64,000 bases of DNA from assembly GCA_934086815.1 (NCBI GenBank), contig CAKOIM010000001.1, forward strand, positions 62,001-126,000, given 5' to 3'. Shown one piece after another: positions 51,540-61,757 of this stretch. The stretch is from an uncultured Bacilli bacterium (GTDB taxonomy: Bacteria > Bacillota_I > Bacilli_A > RF39 > UBA660). The notes under the pieces were generated by a model. It searched no databases, was not told the DNA's origin, and saw only the letters and a program-made list of their open reading frames with translations. The position numbers were made by a program, and so were the translations under genes. Numbering within the stretch: the first letter of the stretch is position 1; each line of letters begins with the position of its first letter.

Positions 51540-54500
51540 ATGAAAGTAAAAATATTTCAAAACAAAAATATCAAATTACATTTAGTTTTAATAAGTATAT
51601 GTATTGTATATTTATGTTTTAACATTTTTACTTTCTTTTTTACTTTTGGAGAAGATATAACTAGAATAAGTTCTAATACTATTTCTTCTGGAAGAAGTGG
51701 AGTAACTGATAATGTTGTTACCGTAGATAATGAAGAATCTGACTATTATTATTACATGGGACAAAACTATACAGATTCAGATGGAACTATGCCTACGAAA
51801 ACAAATAAAAATATATATAATGATTCAAACTTAATAAAAGCAAAAATTACATATTTAAGTGATGATATAAATTCTAATTTTAAGGGGTATGTTTCAAATA
51901 CGGAATTACAAGATACCTATGTTTATTATAATGTTTATCCTATAAAAGATGGGTATGTAACTATTGAACTTATTGATAATCCTTTTGTTAATCGACCAAA
52001 TGATAAAGGATTTAATGGATGGACAACCAATTATCAAGGGGCAAAAATTGTATATGACGATACATATTATACAAGATATGTAAAAGTACCCGTATACACG
52101 GATGTTACAGAAATAGATATTACACTTCATGCTAGTTGGCTTGATGCTAATGTTGAGAATATAACTAATTCTTGGAGCAATATAAATAAGTTCGATTCAA
52201 AAGTTATGAAAAAAGTAAGTGCAACATATACGGAAGTTGTTTATGGTGACTTTAATATGGTGGGGTATTATAAACCTGTAAAAATTCAAAACTGGGGTAG
52301 TTGCCGAGGATATTATAATCAAAATGGAAGATATCAAAATGGCTGGTGTACATGTCGTAATTATGATGGATGTACTTATTATGATTACATAGAAAATGAA
52401 AACTATCAAGAAGGTGAGGTATATTATAAATTAGTAAATAATAATATGACTTTGGTAGATCCTTCTACATTAAATAGACCAATAATATCTTCGGAAGAAA
52501 AAGTTAATTCTAATATTAATAGTGATGCTAATATGGCAGCATATTATAAAAAGGTAACTATTTCACGTTATGCTAGTATTGAGGGTTTATATAATGAAAA
52601 TGGCGTTTTACAAACAGGGACGTGTAATTCATCTAGTGGGTGCGTTTTATATGAACTTATACAATATTATGATAACCAAGGTAATGAAAATAAGTATCAG
52701 GAAGCAAATGAATATTATTATTTGCCTACAAGAGATACAAATATTGCTGTATTAAAAAACTCTATTTCTAGTCGATGGTCAAGTGTTAATAAACCTTTTA
52801 CTGTAACAAGTTTGCATAATGGAGTTGATTATAGAACTAATGCTACATGGAGCTTAAGAACAGGAGCATGGAGTGGCATAAGTGTGCAGGCTTATAATGA
52901 TTTAACAATAGAAAATGTTAAAATTAATTATGGGAGTTCTCTAACTAATTCTAAATCTGATACGCCAGGAGATAGTGATTCTATAGGTAGTTTTTACGGT
53001 AATTGGCATAATGTAAAGCTAGGGCGAGGAATTGTTCAAAATGGATCTAGTGCATCGTTTGATTCAATATTGGGTGGTTCTAATTCTACAACTGGCTCAA
53101 GAATTAATGAAACAAAATATAAATTTATAGTAGAATCTGGATTTTATAATAGTATTTCTTTAACTAATGGGGGAATAAACCAAAATTCATCAAGTTATAT
53201 TAAAGCTAAAGGAGTTTATGGAAATGATTATGATAAAGTTTTAAAAAATAATGATAACTTTGTAGTTTCATATGCTGCTAGTGGTTCATGGGGTGGTGTT
53301 TATTATACAATTGATCCGGTCGATATTGGTTTTGATTTAACTGTTAAAAGTGGTACATATGGAAAAAATAAATATGATGCATATGCAGGAATTTATATAG
53401 GTGGCCGTGGATGGGGAACCCATTACACATCAAGAAGAGTTAAATATGAAGGTGGATATACTTATAATTTAATTGGTGGTCCTATTACAGGATCAAATAG
53501 AAGCAATTATAATGATTCTTACATGTATATAACAGGTGGCGAAATTGACATGGTTATTGGTGGCGCAGGTCAAACAGCTACATATGGAAATCGTATTATT
53601 CAAATGACTGGGGGAATGATAAACTATAGTATATTTGGTGGATCAAATGGTTATGAATCTGGTAATGGTGATGGTACGGTTAATGGTGGTTCTTATATTT
53701 ACGTTGGTGGAAAATCTATAGTTGGAAAAAGTGAATATGTTAATAATAAGCAGGAATTATATGGAGCTACCGCAGGTAATGTTTTTGGTATTGGAAATGG
53801 AAACAGTTCATATGATACGATTGGTTCAAGTGATTCATCCGTCATAGTAATAAATGATGAAGCTCAGATAAACAATGATGTTTATGGTGGTGGTAATTTT
53901 TCATCAGTTGGTGTTAGTAGTACTAAATCATCAACTACAACAGATATAGAAGTTTTAGGTGGTACAATCTATGGTTCTTTATATGGGGGTGGGAATAAAA
54001 ACGGAAGTGGTTCATCAAATAAAAATGCAACTATTACAATTAATATGTATGCTGGTGATATTTATGGTGGTTTATATGGTGGGGCCAATAAAAAAGGAAC
54101 AATTTATGGAACTTCAAACATAAATGTATATGGAGGAACAATTCATACATCTATTTATGGCGGAGGTCTTGGTGGATACTTAGATTCATCTTCTCCAGGT
54201 ACGTATGTAGGTAAAGATGTCAATATAGTTGTGGGAAGTGATGACTTCGATACTATTCCCGTTATTAATTCTATTTATGGAGGAAGTTCTTTTGGTTCTG
54301 TAAATGGAACATCAAGTAATGTAACAGGAACAAACTATAATACGAAAGTTACAATTAATAAAGGCAAAATTAATAATGTGTTTGGTGGGGGTGAAGGTAG
54401 TGATACATACACTCCGAATGTTTATGGAAATACATTAGTTACTATAAATAATGGGGAAATAACAAATGTATTCGGAGCTAATGATGCATCTGGTATGCCA

Positions 54501-57500
54501 AGTAAGTCGGTAAAAGTTATTGTAAATAATGGTAAAATCGAAAATGTATATGGGGGAGGAAATAAAACAAGTCTTACTACTAGTGATGTCTCTATAAATG
54601 GTGGTAATATTAAAAATATATATGGAGGTTCAAATATAATTGGTGATGTTACAACATCTAATATTTCTGTTAATGGTGGTGATCTTACTAATGTATATGG
54701 TGGTAATAATATAGGTGGAAAGACTGCTACTAGTAATGTTACCTTAAATAATGGAACAATTTCAAATGCCTATGGCGGAGGGAATTTAGCACCTACTACT
54801 AATACTTTTATAACTGTAACAAGTAATGCGGTTGTAACAAATGTTTATGGTGGTGGTGAAAGTGCTGATGTAAGTGATGAAACTCACGTATCTTTATTAA
54901 ATGGATATGTAACAAACGCCTATGGAGGTTCAAATATTACTGGCTCTGTTTTAAAATCTTCTATCGTTGCTACTGGGGGAAAAACTTCATATATATATGG
55001 AGGTAATAATGCCGGAGGAAGTACCATATCGACAAACGTTTTAATTAATGGAATAAATGTAAAAGAAGTATATGGTGGAGGTAATCAAGCTAATTCAACA
55101 ACTAGTAATGTTACTGTTAAAAATGCATCTAAAGCAATAGATTATTGTTTTGGTGGAGGAAGAGAAGCCAATGTGGATACAACTAACATTTTAGTAAGTG
55201 GTGGAAGTATTAAAGAGGTATACGGTGGTTCAAATAAATCTGGTACTGTAATAAATTCAAATGTAAATATAGCATCAGCTTTAGAAGATTCTCCAGAGGT
55301 TTTAGCAAATGTAACTTATACTTTAGAAAATGTTACTTGGCAAAGTGATGAGTATGAAACATTAGCTAAAATTAAAGTTGAGTTAGTTAATAATACGAGT
55401 GATGAAATTACCCAATATAATGGTTCACTATACATTCCCGATTCTAAGTTGTTTACGAATTATTCACAAACGGCAATTACTTTAGAAGACTATACATATT
55501 CATTTAATGAAAATAATACTTATTATGGAACAAATCCTATTCCTGCCAATTCATCTATTTCTTTTGAAATTGAAGTTTTATCTTCATCGTCTATTAATGA
55601 TTTTGGCTTAACTCATAAGTTCGAAGGTCGAAGTGGAACAAATACATATATAGATAAAACTGGTGAAAAAATAATGTATGTTTATGGTGGTAATAATGTA
55701 GGTGGAAAGACTATAAATTCCAATGTATTAGTAAATGATGGGAATATAACCAATGTATATGGTGGAGGAAATGAAGCTATAACTGATAATCCAAAAGTAA
55801 AAATAATTGGTGGAAATATTTCTAAGAATATATATGGCGGAGGAAACCAAGCGATTGTAAGCAATGATACAAATGTGTCTGTAACTGGTGGTGTGATAGG
55901 TGGCTCTGTTTATGGTGGAGGTAATGGTCAGACTGCAGTAGTTACTAAAAATACATTAGTAAATATCTCTGATAAAGCAAACATTACAAAACATGTATTT
56001 GGCGGAGGAAATGCCGCAGCAACTGGATTAAGTCAAAATGATAATTCAAAATCTATAGTTAATATTGCTGGTGGAATTATTAAAGGCTCTGTATATGGAG
56101 GGGCTAATACATCTGTTGTTTATGGTGAAACTTTTGTAAATATTGGTGAAAATGTTATAAGTGATAAAACATTAAAAAAATCAGATATTGATATATCTGG
56201 TACAATCTTTGGTGGTGGAGAAGCAAATGAATCTGGTAGTGAAATATACGATTATTCATTTATAAGTGTTACTGGTGGAATTAACATAAAAATAGATGGC
56301 AAAGGTTATGATAATTTTGCCATGCATGGTTCAATATTTGGCTCTGGTAATGCATCAAGTACTAGAGGATATAGTTATATAAATATTGATAATTATGGTA
56401 CGTTTGATAAATATCAAAAAAATATTTCTATTCAAAGAGCAGATACGGTTTCAATTAGTAATAGTGCTATTGAACTTTATGGTGCCACGGATAGAACAAA
56501 TGAATATTCAGATGTTTTATTTTCCATAAGTCGTGTTAAAACTTTAAAACTTAAAAATAATTCAACATTATTTTTACAAACAGGTTCAAATTTACTTGAA
56601 AACTTTAATAGTTTAGTTGATATTAATGGAGAAGAAGTATTAGCTAGTGTCGATATAAGTGATGATGGTACAGTAAATAAAAATGTTAATAATAGATTAT
56701 ATATGCTCGAAGGAAAGAATTTAAATATAGCTACTAATGAGCAAGTAACTCAATATGGTAAAGTATCTGGGATGACATTTTTCGGTATGTATAAATTAGA
56801 TCATAGTAAAAATGCTATTACGGCTTTATATAATCCCAAATATGATCAAGGAAGTACTGTTTTAAATAATGATGCTTATGCATTTATGAGTGGTTCTTAT
56901 GTACTTGGACTTCATCAAAAAAATCATGATATAAAAGTTAATGGTTTTTATTCTAATTATTTAACTGAAGATAATTCAAATAATATAAGTGTTCAATATA
57001 TAAAGCCAATACCAGAAGATTCTAACTATTATATGTGGGTTATTGGAGAACAAGTAGCATCATATGAAATAACTTTAACTGCATCAAAGTATTTAACCCT
57101 TGGTACTGTTGAACTTCCTCTTAGAAATAACTATAATGCCAATAGTACATTTTCTATAGTAGGTTTTAATTATGATAGCCTAGATTCTTCCGTATCTTTT
57201 ATCGATGAAGCTGATGTTCCAAGAGTTGCTAGCAATCCTGAAGATGCAGATAAAGTAATGGGACTAGGTGTTAAAAATGGGTCAGGTTTTATTACTAAAG
57301 GATCATTATCTTTCCTAACGGGAACAAATGATAATTTAAAAGGTACTAAAGATTTTGAAAGAGAAAACACAACAAGTGTACCAAGTTTAGTATTCTATTT
57401 ATATCATTCAAAGAATTTACAAACATCTGGAAATATGGGTTCTGTAATTGTATCAATGTTAGTTACAACAAAAATAGATGATTTAAATAGTGAAGTTGAA

Positions 57501-58958
57501 AGAGTAAATGTTATAATCAATTTAAATAGAGCTTTATATAACACTAACGAATATGAAGCCACAATTGCTCCTTCAAAACATTATGAAATGTTTGCAACAA
57601 GTGATGTTCGTATTACTAATAAAGGATCATTTTCAACTTATTATTCATTATATATGCCAAGTGATGTTACTCCATATAAAGATGGATATCATCGTAGTTT
57701 AGTTTCTACATATCTTTTCCCTGAAGGTACAAAAATTACTATGATTGACTTAGTTACTAAAACTGTTCCTGAATATTACTATTATGTTGTTACTAGTGAT
57801 GATGTAGTAAATGGTGAAGAAGAATATCAAAGGTATAAAGAAGTCTCGTACGATTTTTCTAAATTTATTAAAATGGGTAGTACTAGCCTAGATAATTTAT
57901 ATAGTGATGAAAGAAGTAATAATATATATTATAATGATGTAGAAAAGTATACTCACGAAGAATTTATTTTTATAGTTGATTTTAGTGGAACTCAAATAAA
58001 TGATAATCAAACTAATAAAAGTTTATTAATTGAACTTAGAAATAAAGATAATAGAACAGTTACATCTGTTCTTGGTGCTAGTCAATCGTCAATGTTTTAT
58101 GATGTGTATTCTGATGTATCTGCAAAAATAGAACTTGATGCTACTTTAAATAATACAGATATTTATCCAGGGAACCAAACATCTTTAAATATTATTACTA
58201 ATTTTGTAAAGCCAATATTTAATAATGTCGAAGTTAATGATACAACATTTGATGATCAAAAGCTTGGTATAAAACTTACAATATTTGATGCTAATAATAA
58301 TGTTGTTTCCGGAGCATCATTACTTGGTTTATCATTTGAATTAAATGGTAAAACTTATTATCCTAGAATTGATGGAACTACACGTATAAACATAGCATCT
58401 AGTATCGCTAATGTATCTAGTAATATTAAAATTAATACTCCGGAATCTTTTGCCCCAGGTTCGTATAGATTAGTAATAGAATCCTTTGGTTCTCCGGATG
58501 GAATTTATTATGGCCTACATTCTTCCGCAGAAACAGAACTTAATTTTAAAGTTTTAAACAATAGCTATGGTTTAACTATTGATATAAGGGATGAAATGTT
58601 GGTTATTGATAAAAATACTGGTTTTAATTTATTAGGTAATAATAGTTTTGTTTACATGTTGAAACATTCATCAGTTTTAGAAAATCCAAGTATCAGAGTT
58701 AGTTTATATCGAAGAAATTATGATACACCATATTCGTTAAACTATGATATAGTGGACATAAAAGATTTTTTCAATTATAATTATACTGATACCAATATAG
58801 ATAAAGAATATATTTTATTGGATAAAGCATTAAGTGAAAATAATATATTTATGTCTATTAAAGATAATTTAAAATCTGGTACATATCGCTTAACTTTTAC
58901 AATATATGATAATAATGAGTATATAGGCAATATTTATAAGTATTTACTTATTAAGTAA
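51540..58958 (+). CDS. Giant repetitive surface protein (predicted beta-solenoid), 2472 aa
   Basis: N-terminal signal anchor (about residues 12-36). Then a region with Listeria-type repeat features (GFNGWTTNYQGAKIVYDDTYY...LHASW), two Cys-containing copies of a Y-Y-K-P/K-V-x-I block (near residues 240 and 340), and from about 640 to 1610 a long array of 24-26-residue rungs of the form N-V-Y-G-G-G-N-x8-T-S-N-V-x-V-N-G-G-x-I-x. About 28 rungs are visible (NIYGGSN, NVYGGNN, EVYGGGN, SIFGSGN), broken once by a roughly 130-residue beta domain. The last 850 residues are mixed beta domains. No LPxTG or C-terminal membrane anchor. ATG 51540 has AAGGAG six bases upstream; the ATG at 51525 lacks a ribosome site. 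Confidence 0.85.
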   Translation: MKVKIFQNKNIKLHLVLISICIVYLCFNIFTFFFTFGEDITRISSNTISSGRSGVTDNVVTVDNEESDYYYYMGQNYTDSDGTMPTKTNKNIYNDSNLIKAKITYLSDDINSNFKGYVSNTELQDTYVYYNVYPIKDGYVTIELIDNPFVNRPNDKGFNGWTTNYQGAKIVYDDTYYTRYVKVPVYTDVTEIDITLHASWLDANVENITNSWSNINKFDSKVMKKVSATYTEVVYGDFNMVGYYKPVKIQNWGSCRGYYNQNGRYQNGWCTCRNYDGCTYYDYIENENYQEGEVYYKLVNNNMTLVDPSTLNRPIISSEEKVNSNINSDANMAAYYKKVTISRYASIEGLYNENGVLQTGTCNSSSGCVLYELIQYYDNQGNENKYQEANEYYYLPTRDTNIAVLKNSISSRWSSVNKPFTVTSLHNGVDYRTNATWSLRTGAWSGISVQAYNDLTIENVKINYGSSLTNSKSDTPGDSDSIGSFYGNWHNVKLGRGIVQNGSSASFDSILGGSNSTTGSRINETKYKFIVESGFYNSISLTNGGINQNSSSYIKAKGVYGNDYDKVLKNNDNFVVSYAASGSWGGVYYTIDPVDIGFDLTVKSGTYGKNKYDAYAGIYIGGRGWGTHYTSRRVKYEGGYTYNLIGGPITGSNRSNYNDSYMYITGGEIDMVIGGAGQTATYGNRIIQMTGGMINYSIFGGSNGYESGNGDGTVNGGSYIYVGGKSIVGKSEYVNNKQELYGATAGNVFGIGNGNSSYDTIGSSDSSVIVINDEAQINNDVYGGGNFSSVGVSSTKSSTTTDIEVLGGTIYGSLYGGGNKNGSGSSNKNATITINMYAGDIYGGLYGGANKKGTIYGTSNINVYGGTIHTSIYGGGLGGYLDSSSPGTYVGKDVNIVVGSDDFDTIPVINSIYGGSSFGSVNGTSSNVTGTNYNTKVTINKGKINNVFGGGEGSDTYTPNVYGNTLVTINNGEITNVFGANDASGMPSKSVKVIVNNGKIENVYGGGNKTSLTTSDVSINGGNIKNIYGGSNIIGDVTTSNISVNGGDLTNVYGGNNIGGKTATSNVTLNNGTISNAYGGGNLAPTTNTFITVTSNAVVTNVYGGGESADVSDETHVSLLNGYVTNAYGGSNITGSVLKSSIVATGGKTSYIYGGNNAGGSTISTNVLINGINVKEVYGGGNQANSTTSNVTVKNASKAIDYCFGGGREANVDTTNILVSGGSIKEVYGGSNKSGTVINSNVNIASALEDSPEVLANVTYTLENVTWQSDEYETLAKIKVELVNNTSDEITQYNGSLYIPDSKLFTNYSQTAITLEDYTYSFNENNTYYGTNPIPANSSISFEIEVLSSSSINDFGLTHKFEGRSGTNTYIDKTGEKIMYVYGGNNVGGKTINSNVLVNDGNITNVYGGGNEAITDNPKVKIIGGNISKNIYGGGNQAIVSNDTNVSVTGGVIGGSVYGGGNGQTAVVTKNTLVNISDKANITKHVFGGGNAAATGLSQNDNSKSIVNIAGGIIKGSVYGGANTSVVYGETFVNIGENVISDKTLKKSDIDISGTIFGGGEANESGSEIYDYSFISVTGGINIKIDGKGYDNFAMHGSIFGSGNASSTRGYSYINIDNYGTFDKYQKNISIQRADTVSISNSAIELYGATDRTNEYSDVLFSISRVKTLKLKNNSTLFLQTGSNLLENFNSLVDINGEEVLASVDISDDGTVNKNVNNRLYMLEGKNLNIATNEQVTQYGKVSGMTFFGMYKLDHSKNAITALYNPKYDQGSTVLNNDAYAFMSGSYVLGLHQKNHDIKVNGFYSNYLTEDNSNNISVQYIKPIPEDSNYYMWVIGEQVASYEITLTASKYLTLGTVELPLRNNYNANSTFSIVGFNYDSLDSSVSFIDEADVPRVASNPEDADKVMGLGVKNGSGFITKGSLSFLTGTNDNLKGTKDFERENTTSVPSLVFYLYHSKNLQTSGNMGSVIVSMLVTTKIDDLNSEVERVNVIINLNRALYNTNEYEATIAPSKHYEMFATSDVRITNKGSFSTYYSLYMPSDVTPYKDGYHRSLVSTYLFPEGTKITMIDLVTKTVPEYYYYVVTSDDVVNGEEEYQRYKEVSYDFSKFIKMGSTSLDNLYSDERSNNIYYNDVEKYTHEEFIFIVDFSGTQINDNQTNKSLLIELRNKDNRTVTSVLGASQSSMFYDVYSDVSAKIELDATLNNTDIYPGNQTSLNIITNFVKPIFNNVEVNDTTFDDQKLGIKLTIFDANNNVVSGASLLGLSFELNGKTYYPRIDGTTRINIASSIANVSSNIKINTPESFAPGSYRLVIESFGSPDGIYYGLHSSAETELNFKVLNNSYGLTIDIRDEMLVIDKNTGFNLLGNNSFVYMLKHSSVLENPSIRVSLYRRNYDTPYSLNYDIVDIKDFFNYNYTDTNIDKEYILLDKALSENNIFMSIKDNLKSGTYRLTFTIYDNNEYIGNIYKYLLIK
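53470..56350 (+). repeat. Coding array of Y-G-G-G-N rungs in the giant protein
   Basis: About 28 repeats encoding Y/F-G-G-x-N/S with 24-26-residue spacing in the regular part (about 54550-55280 and 55675-56000). The spacing suits one solenoid turn per repeat. The array is interrupted at about 55280-55675 by a non-repeat domain. Confidence 0.8.
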
Positions 58959-58982
58959 GGGCCTTTGTGAGGATGTGATAAA

Positions 58983-59102
58983 ATGAATTTAGAAAATGTA
59001 AATAAATTAAGTCATAAAGAATTACTCGAAGCTATTAAAATTATTAATAGCTTTCTTGAGTATTTAGAAAATGTCTTAACTGAGGGAGATAATAATGATT
59101 GA
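58983..59102 (+). CDS. Small helical protein, 39 aa
   Basis: A short frame from ATG 58983 to TGA 59100-59102 gives MNLENVNKLSHKELLEAIKI then INSFLEYLENVLTEGDNND, an amphipathic helix. AGGATG precedes the start and it overlaps the next gene by 8 bases, as other coupled genes here do. It could be a small partner of the 498-residue protein or a leader that couples its translation. Function unknown. Confidence 0.55.
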   Translation: MNLENVNKLSHKELLEAIKIINSFLEYLENVLTEGDNND

Positions 59103-60591
59103 TGAATTAAATCAAAATATTGATAATATTAAAGAAGTATTAGATACATTACCTAAAAATAACAAAAAAAATATAAAAGCTTATAAAGATGAAGCATTAA
59201 ACATTTATAATGATTTTAAAAATAAGCGTAGTATATTAGAAAAAGAATTAGAAAAAAGAAAGATAAAAATTAGTGATTTAAGCGTAAATGAAAATATTGA
59301 AAAGGAAAGAAAAGAATTAAAATTTTTGGAAGATAATTTATATTTATTTACTGATACTAATACATCGTATGAAAAATCTAACTTAGATATAAATATATAT
59401 AATGTAAGTAAGTATTATAAATATAGCTTAGACAAAGTAAATGATGATATATTACAAATAATTAAAACATTTACTAGTTTAGGTATTAATTTAACTGATA
59501 AAGATTTTTATTACAGTAAATATTTAAAGAAATACTTAGATGCATTATTAAATGGTCGTAATGTTAAAGATACATTTGAAAATATTTATTGGAAGTGTAG
59601 TGATATATTAACACATGCGGAATTAAACTTTAAATCATTATATTTAAAAAATAAGAATACATTTGATAAGTATTATGCATTAAAAAAGAATAATTTATTA
59701 AAAAATACTTCAAGTAAAGAGATAATTGAAAATTATAAAATGCTATATAAACAATTAGATAATGATATATTTAAAGATAAAGCTACTATATATAACTTGT
59801 TTAAAGATAGAGTGTTAAATATAAATGATTTTAAAGGAGATTTAATAAAGAAAAGTTATCAAAATATATTTAATAAAGATTATAATAATATAGATATAGA
59901 TGATGTAATTAAATATTATTATGCTTTAAAAGAATATATGGATTATTTAAATATAATGTATATTATAGATGATGCTAAGAAGTTATTAGAGTCTAAAAAT
60001 AATTATAAGAGTAATTGTAAAAGCATACTTAGAGATATTAAGCGTAATGAATATAAGTTAGTAAAAATAAATAAGATTATAAATAAAATAGATAATAAAA
60101 GTAAAGATAGTGGTAAATATATTATTATGCAAAATACAATTATTAATAAATTAAAAGAGTTATATGATAATTTATTTGATAATGATTTGCTTGATAGATT
60201 ATATAAAGTTATTAATAGTGACACTACATATGATGAAGTAATAGAAATATATTATAATAATTATTTATACTTAACAAAATTAATTAAATCATTAAATGAT
60301 GAAGTAACATTAGAGGAATTAACAAATAATATAGATATTGTTAAAAATATATATTTCAGTCCATATAAGACATTTTTAAAATCATCTTTATTAGGTGAAG
60401 ACAAAGATATTAAATTAGTTTTTAGTGATTGTTATAGTTTAGTAAGTTATAATATTAATGTTGATTTATTAGATAATTACGATGAAATTAATGATTTAAG
60501 AAATAATATTTATAAGATAATTATTTATTATTATATTAATGCATTAGGTATCAATATTGAAGATATAGAATTTTTTAGTATTGTGGATTGA
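59095..60591 (+). CDS. Large helical cytosolic protein of unknown function
   Basis: A 498-residue protein with no signal peptide or membrane segment. It is very rich in Lys, Asn, Tyr, Asp and Ile and almost wholly alpha-helical, with coiled coil near the N-terminus (about residues 30-75, NDFKNKRSILEKELEKRKIKISDL...IEKERKELKFLED) and in the middle (KSILRDIKRNEYKLVKINKIINKI). No motif or family recognised. It is coupled to the 39-residue frame upstream and follows the giant protein gene, so it might help in its export or in the ATPase complex, but nothing in the sequence proves this. Confidence 0.7.
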   Translation: MIDELNQNIDNIKEVLDTLPKNNKKNIKAYKDEALNIYNDFKNKRSILEKELEKRKIKISDLSVNENIEKERKELKFLEDNLYLFTDTNTSYEKSNLDINIYNVSKYYKYSLDKVNDDILQIIKTFTSLGINLTDKDFYYSKYLKKYLDALLNGRNVKDTFENIYWKCSDILTHAELNFKSLYLKNKNTFDKYYALKKNNLLKNTSSKEIIENYKMLYKQLDNDIFKDKATIYNLFKDRVLNINDFKGDLIKKSYQNIFNKDYNNIDIDDVIKYYYALKEYMDYLNIMYIIDDAKKLLESKNNYKSNCKSILRDIKRNEYKLVKINKIINKIDNKSKDSGKYIIMQNTIINKLKELYDNLFDNDLLDRLYKVINSDTTYDEVIEIYYNNYLYLTKLIKSLNDEVTLEELTNNIDIVKNIYFSPYKTFLKSSLLGEDKDIKLVFSDCYSLVSYNINVDLLDNYDEINDLRNNIYKIIIYYYINALGINIEDIEFFSIVD

Positions 60592-60617
60592 AAATACTTG
60601 ATAATGTGTGTTATAAT
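60588..60617 (+). promoter_or_regulatory. Promoter of the third surface operon
   Basis: TTGAAA (60588-60593), 18 bases, TATAAT (60612-60617). The -35 overlaps the stop codon of the preceding gene. Confidence 0.6.
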
Positions 60618-60639
60618 TTAGGCAAGGTGGTAGTAGAAA

Positions 60640-61173
60640 ATGAAAATAGTTAAAACAATATTTAGCATACTTATTATTCCCTATGTAATTATTGCAATAT
60701 TTACAACTGCATGTTTAATGAATTATAATAAGTATGGTATAACAGAGTTTGGAAATAAATCCTTGATTATAGTAGAAGATAATAGTTTAGAGCCAACATT
60801 TAAAAAAGGAAACTTATTAGTTGTTAAAAGAAATGAAAATTTAGAAAGTGTTAAACCTGGAGATTCAATATTCTTTTATAATAACTATAATAATGAAGTT
60901 AGTGTTAGTTTGAGTAATGTATTAAAAAGAACTAAAGTAAATGATAAAGAGTACACATATACTATAGATGGAAATTATGATGTATCTAGTGAATATTATA
61001 TTGGTAGTGTAAATGATACTAGTATATATTCGTTTTGGGGAACACTTTTAGGTGTATTTACTTCAAGAATTGGTTATTTATTAATATTTGTATTACCAAT
61101 TTTATGTTTCTTCTTATATGAAATTTATGCTGTTATTAGAGAAGTAAAAGAATATAAGGAAGAAAAACAATGA
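60640..61173 (+). CDS. Signal-peptidase-like protein, paralogue of the 42918 gene
   Basis: A 177-residue protein with transmembrane segments at about residues 5-27 and 134-156. The catalytic-type block is partly kept as IIVEDNSLEPTFKKGNLLVVKRN, with Ser in N-S-L-E-P in place of S-M-x-P, and VKPGDSIFFYNNYN follows. The T-H-R-V histidine motif of SipW enzymes is missing; the matching region reads SNVLKRTKVNDKEYTYTIDGNY. It is closer to active than its paralogue at 42918 but probably not a normal SipW. It overlaps the next, TasA-like gene by 4 bases. Substrate cleavage by this protein alone is doubtful. Confidence 0.7.
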   Translation: MKIVKTIFSILIIPYVIIAIFTTACLMNYNKYGITEFGNKSLIIVEDNSLEPTFKKGNLLVVKRNENLESVKPGDSIFFYNNYNNEVSVSLSNVLKRTKVNDKEYTYTIDGNYDVSSEYYIGSVNDTSIYSFWGTLLGVFTSRIGYLLIFVLPILCFFLYEIYAVIREVKEYKEEKQ

Positions 61174-61757
61174 AAAGAGGATTCATCGTTATAGGGTGTT
61201 TACTCTTTTTGCTTATATTGGGATTTAATATAACTTATGGTTTGTTTGAAAGTAAGAAAGATTTTAATTCAATTATGAATGTAGCAAAATTTAATTTATT
61301 GGTAAATAATAGTAATATAGTTGATACTAAAAGTTTTAATATAAATAATATAACTGTAATTGATAACGAAAATGTTTTAAACGGTAAGATAGCCCCAGGT
61401 GTAAGTGGATATTTTGAGTTAGTATTAGATCCTAAGGGGAGTGATGTTTCCATATATTATGAAGTGTCGCTTGATTTAGAAAATATATTAAATAAGGGCA
61501 TTGTACTAGAAAAAGTTGTTAGTGATAATAATAATTTAATTAGAGTTGATAAATATAGTTACGCCGGAGTTTTTACATTAGATGAAATAAAAAATAATGT
61601 AACAAAGAGTATAAAATTATATTTTTCGTGGGTAAATAATGACGAAACATTAGATGATATTAAATATGCGGATGGGTTAAAATGCGATATTAAAGCAAAT
61701 GTTAAAGCTAGTCAATATTTTGGCGAAGATATACCTGTTTATAGTGAGGAAATATGA
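61170..61757 (+). CDS. TasA/camelysin-like secreted protein
   Basis: A 195-residue protein. The hydrophobic segment (about residues 4-20) ends NITYGLFESKKDFNSIMNVAKFNLLVNNSNI: the T-Y-G-L-F variant of the SipW-type signal and the V-A-K/R-x-x-x-x-V-N-N block. Further APGVSGYFELVLDPKGSDVSIYYEV and SIKLYFSWVNNDETLDD match the protein encoded at 49132 on the other strand, which has the same length. It overlaps the SipW gene that follows by 4 bases. Predicted extracellular fibre or sheath subunit (inference). Confidence 0.8.
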   Translation: MKRGFIVIGCLLFLLILGFNITYGLFESKKDFNSIMNVAKFNLLVNNSNIVDTKSFNINNITVIDNENVLNGKIAPGVSGYFELVLDPKGSDVSIYYEVSLDLENILNKGIVLEKVVSDNNNLIRVDKYSYAGVFTLDEIKNNVTKSIKLYFSWVNNDETLDDIKYADGLKCDIKANVKASQYFGEDIPVYSEEI

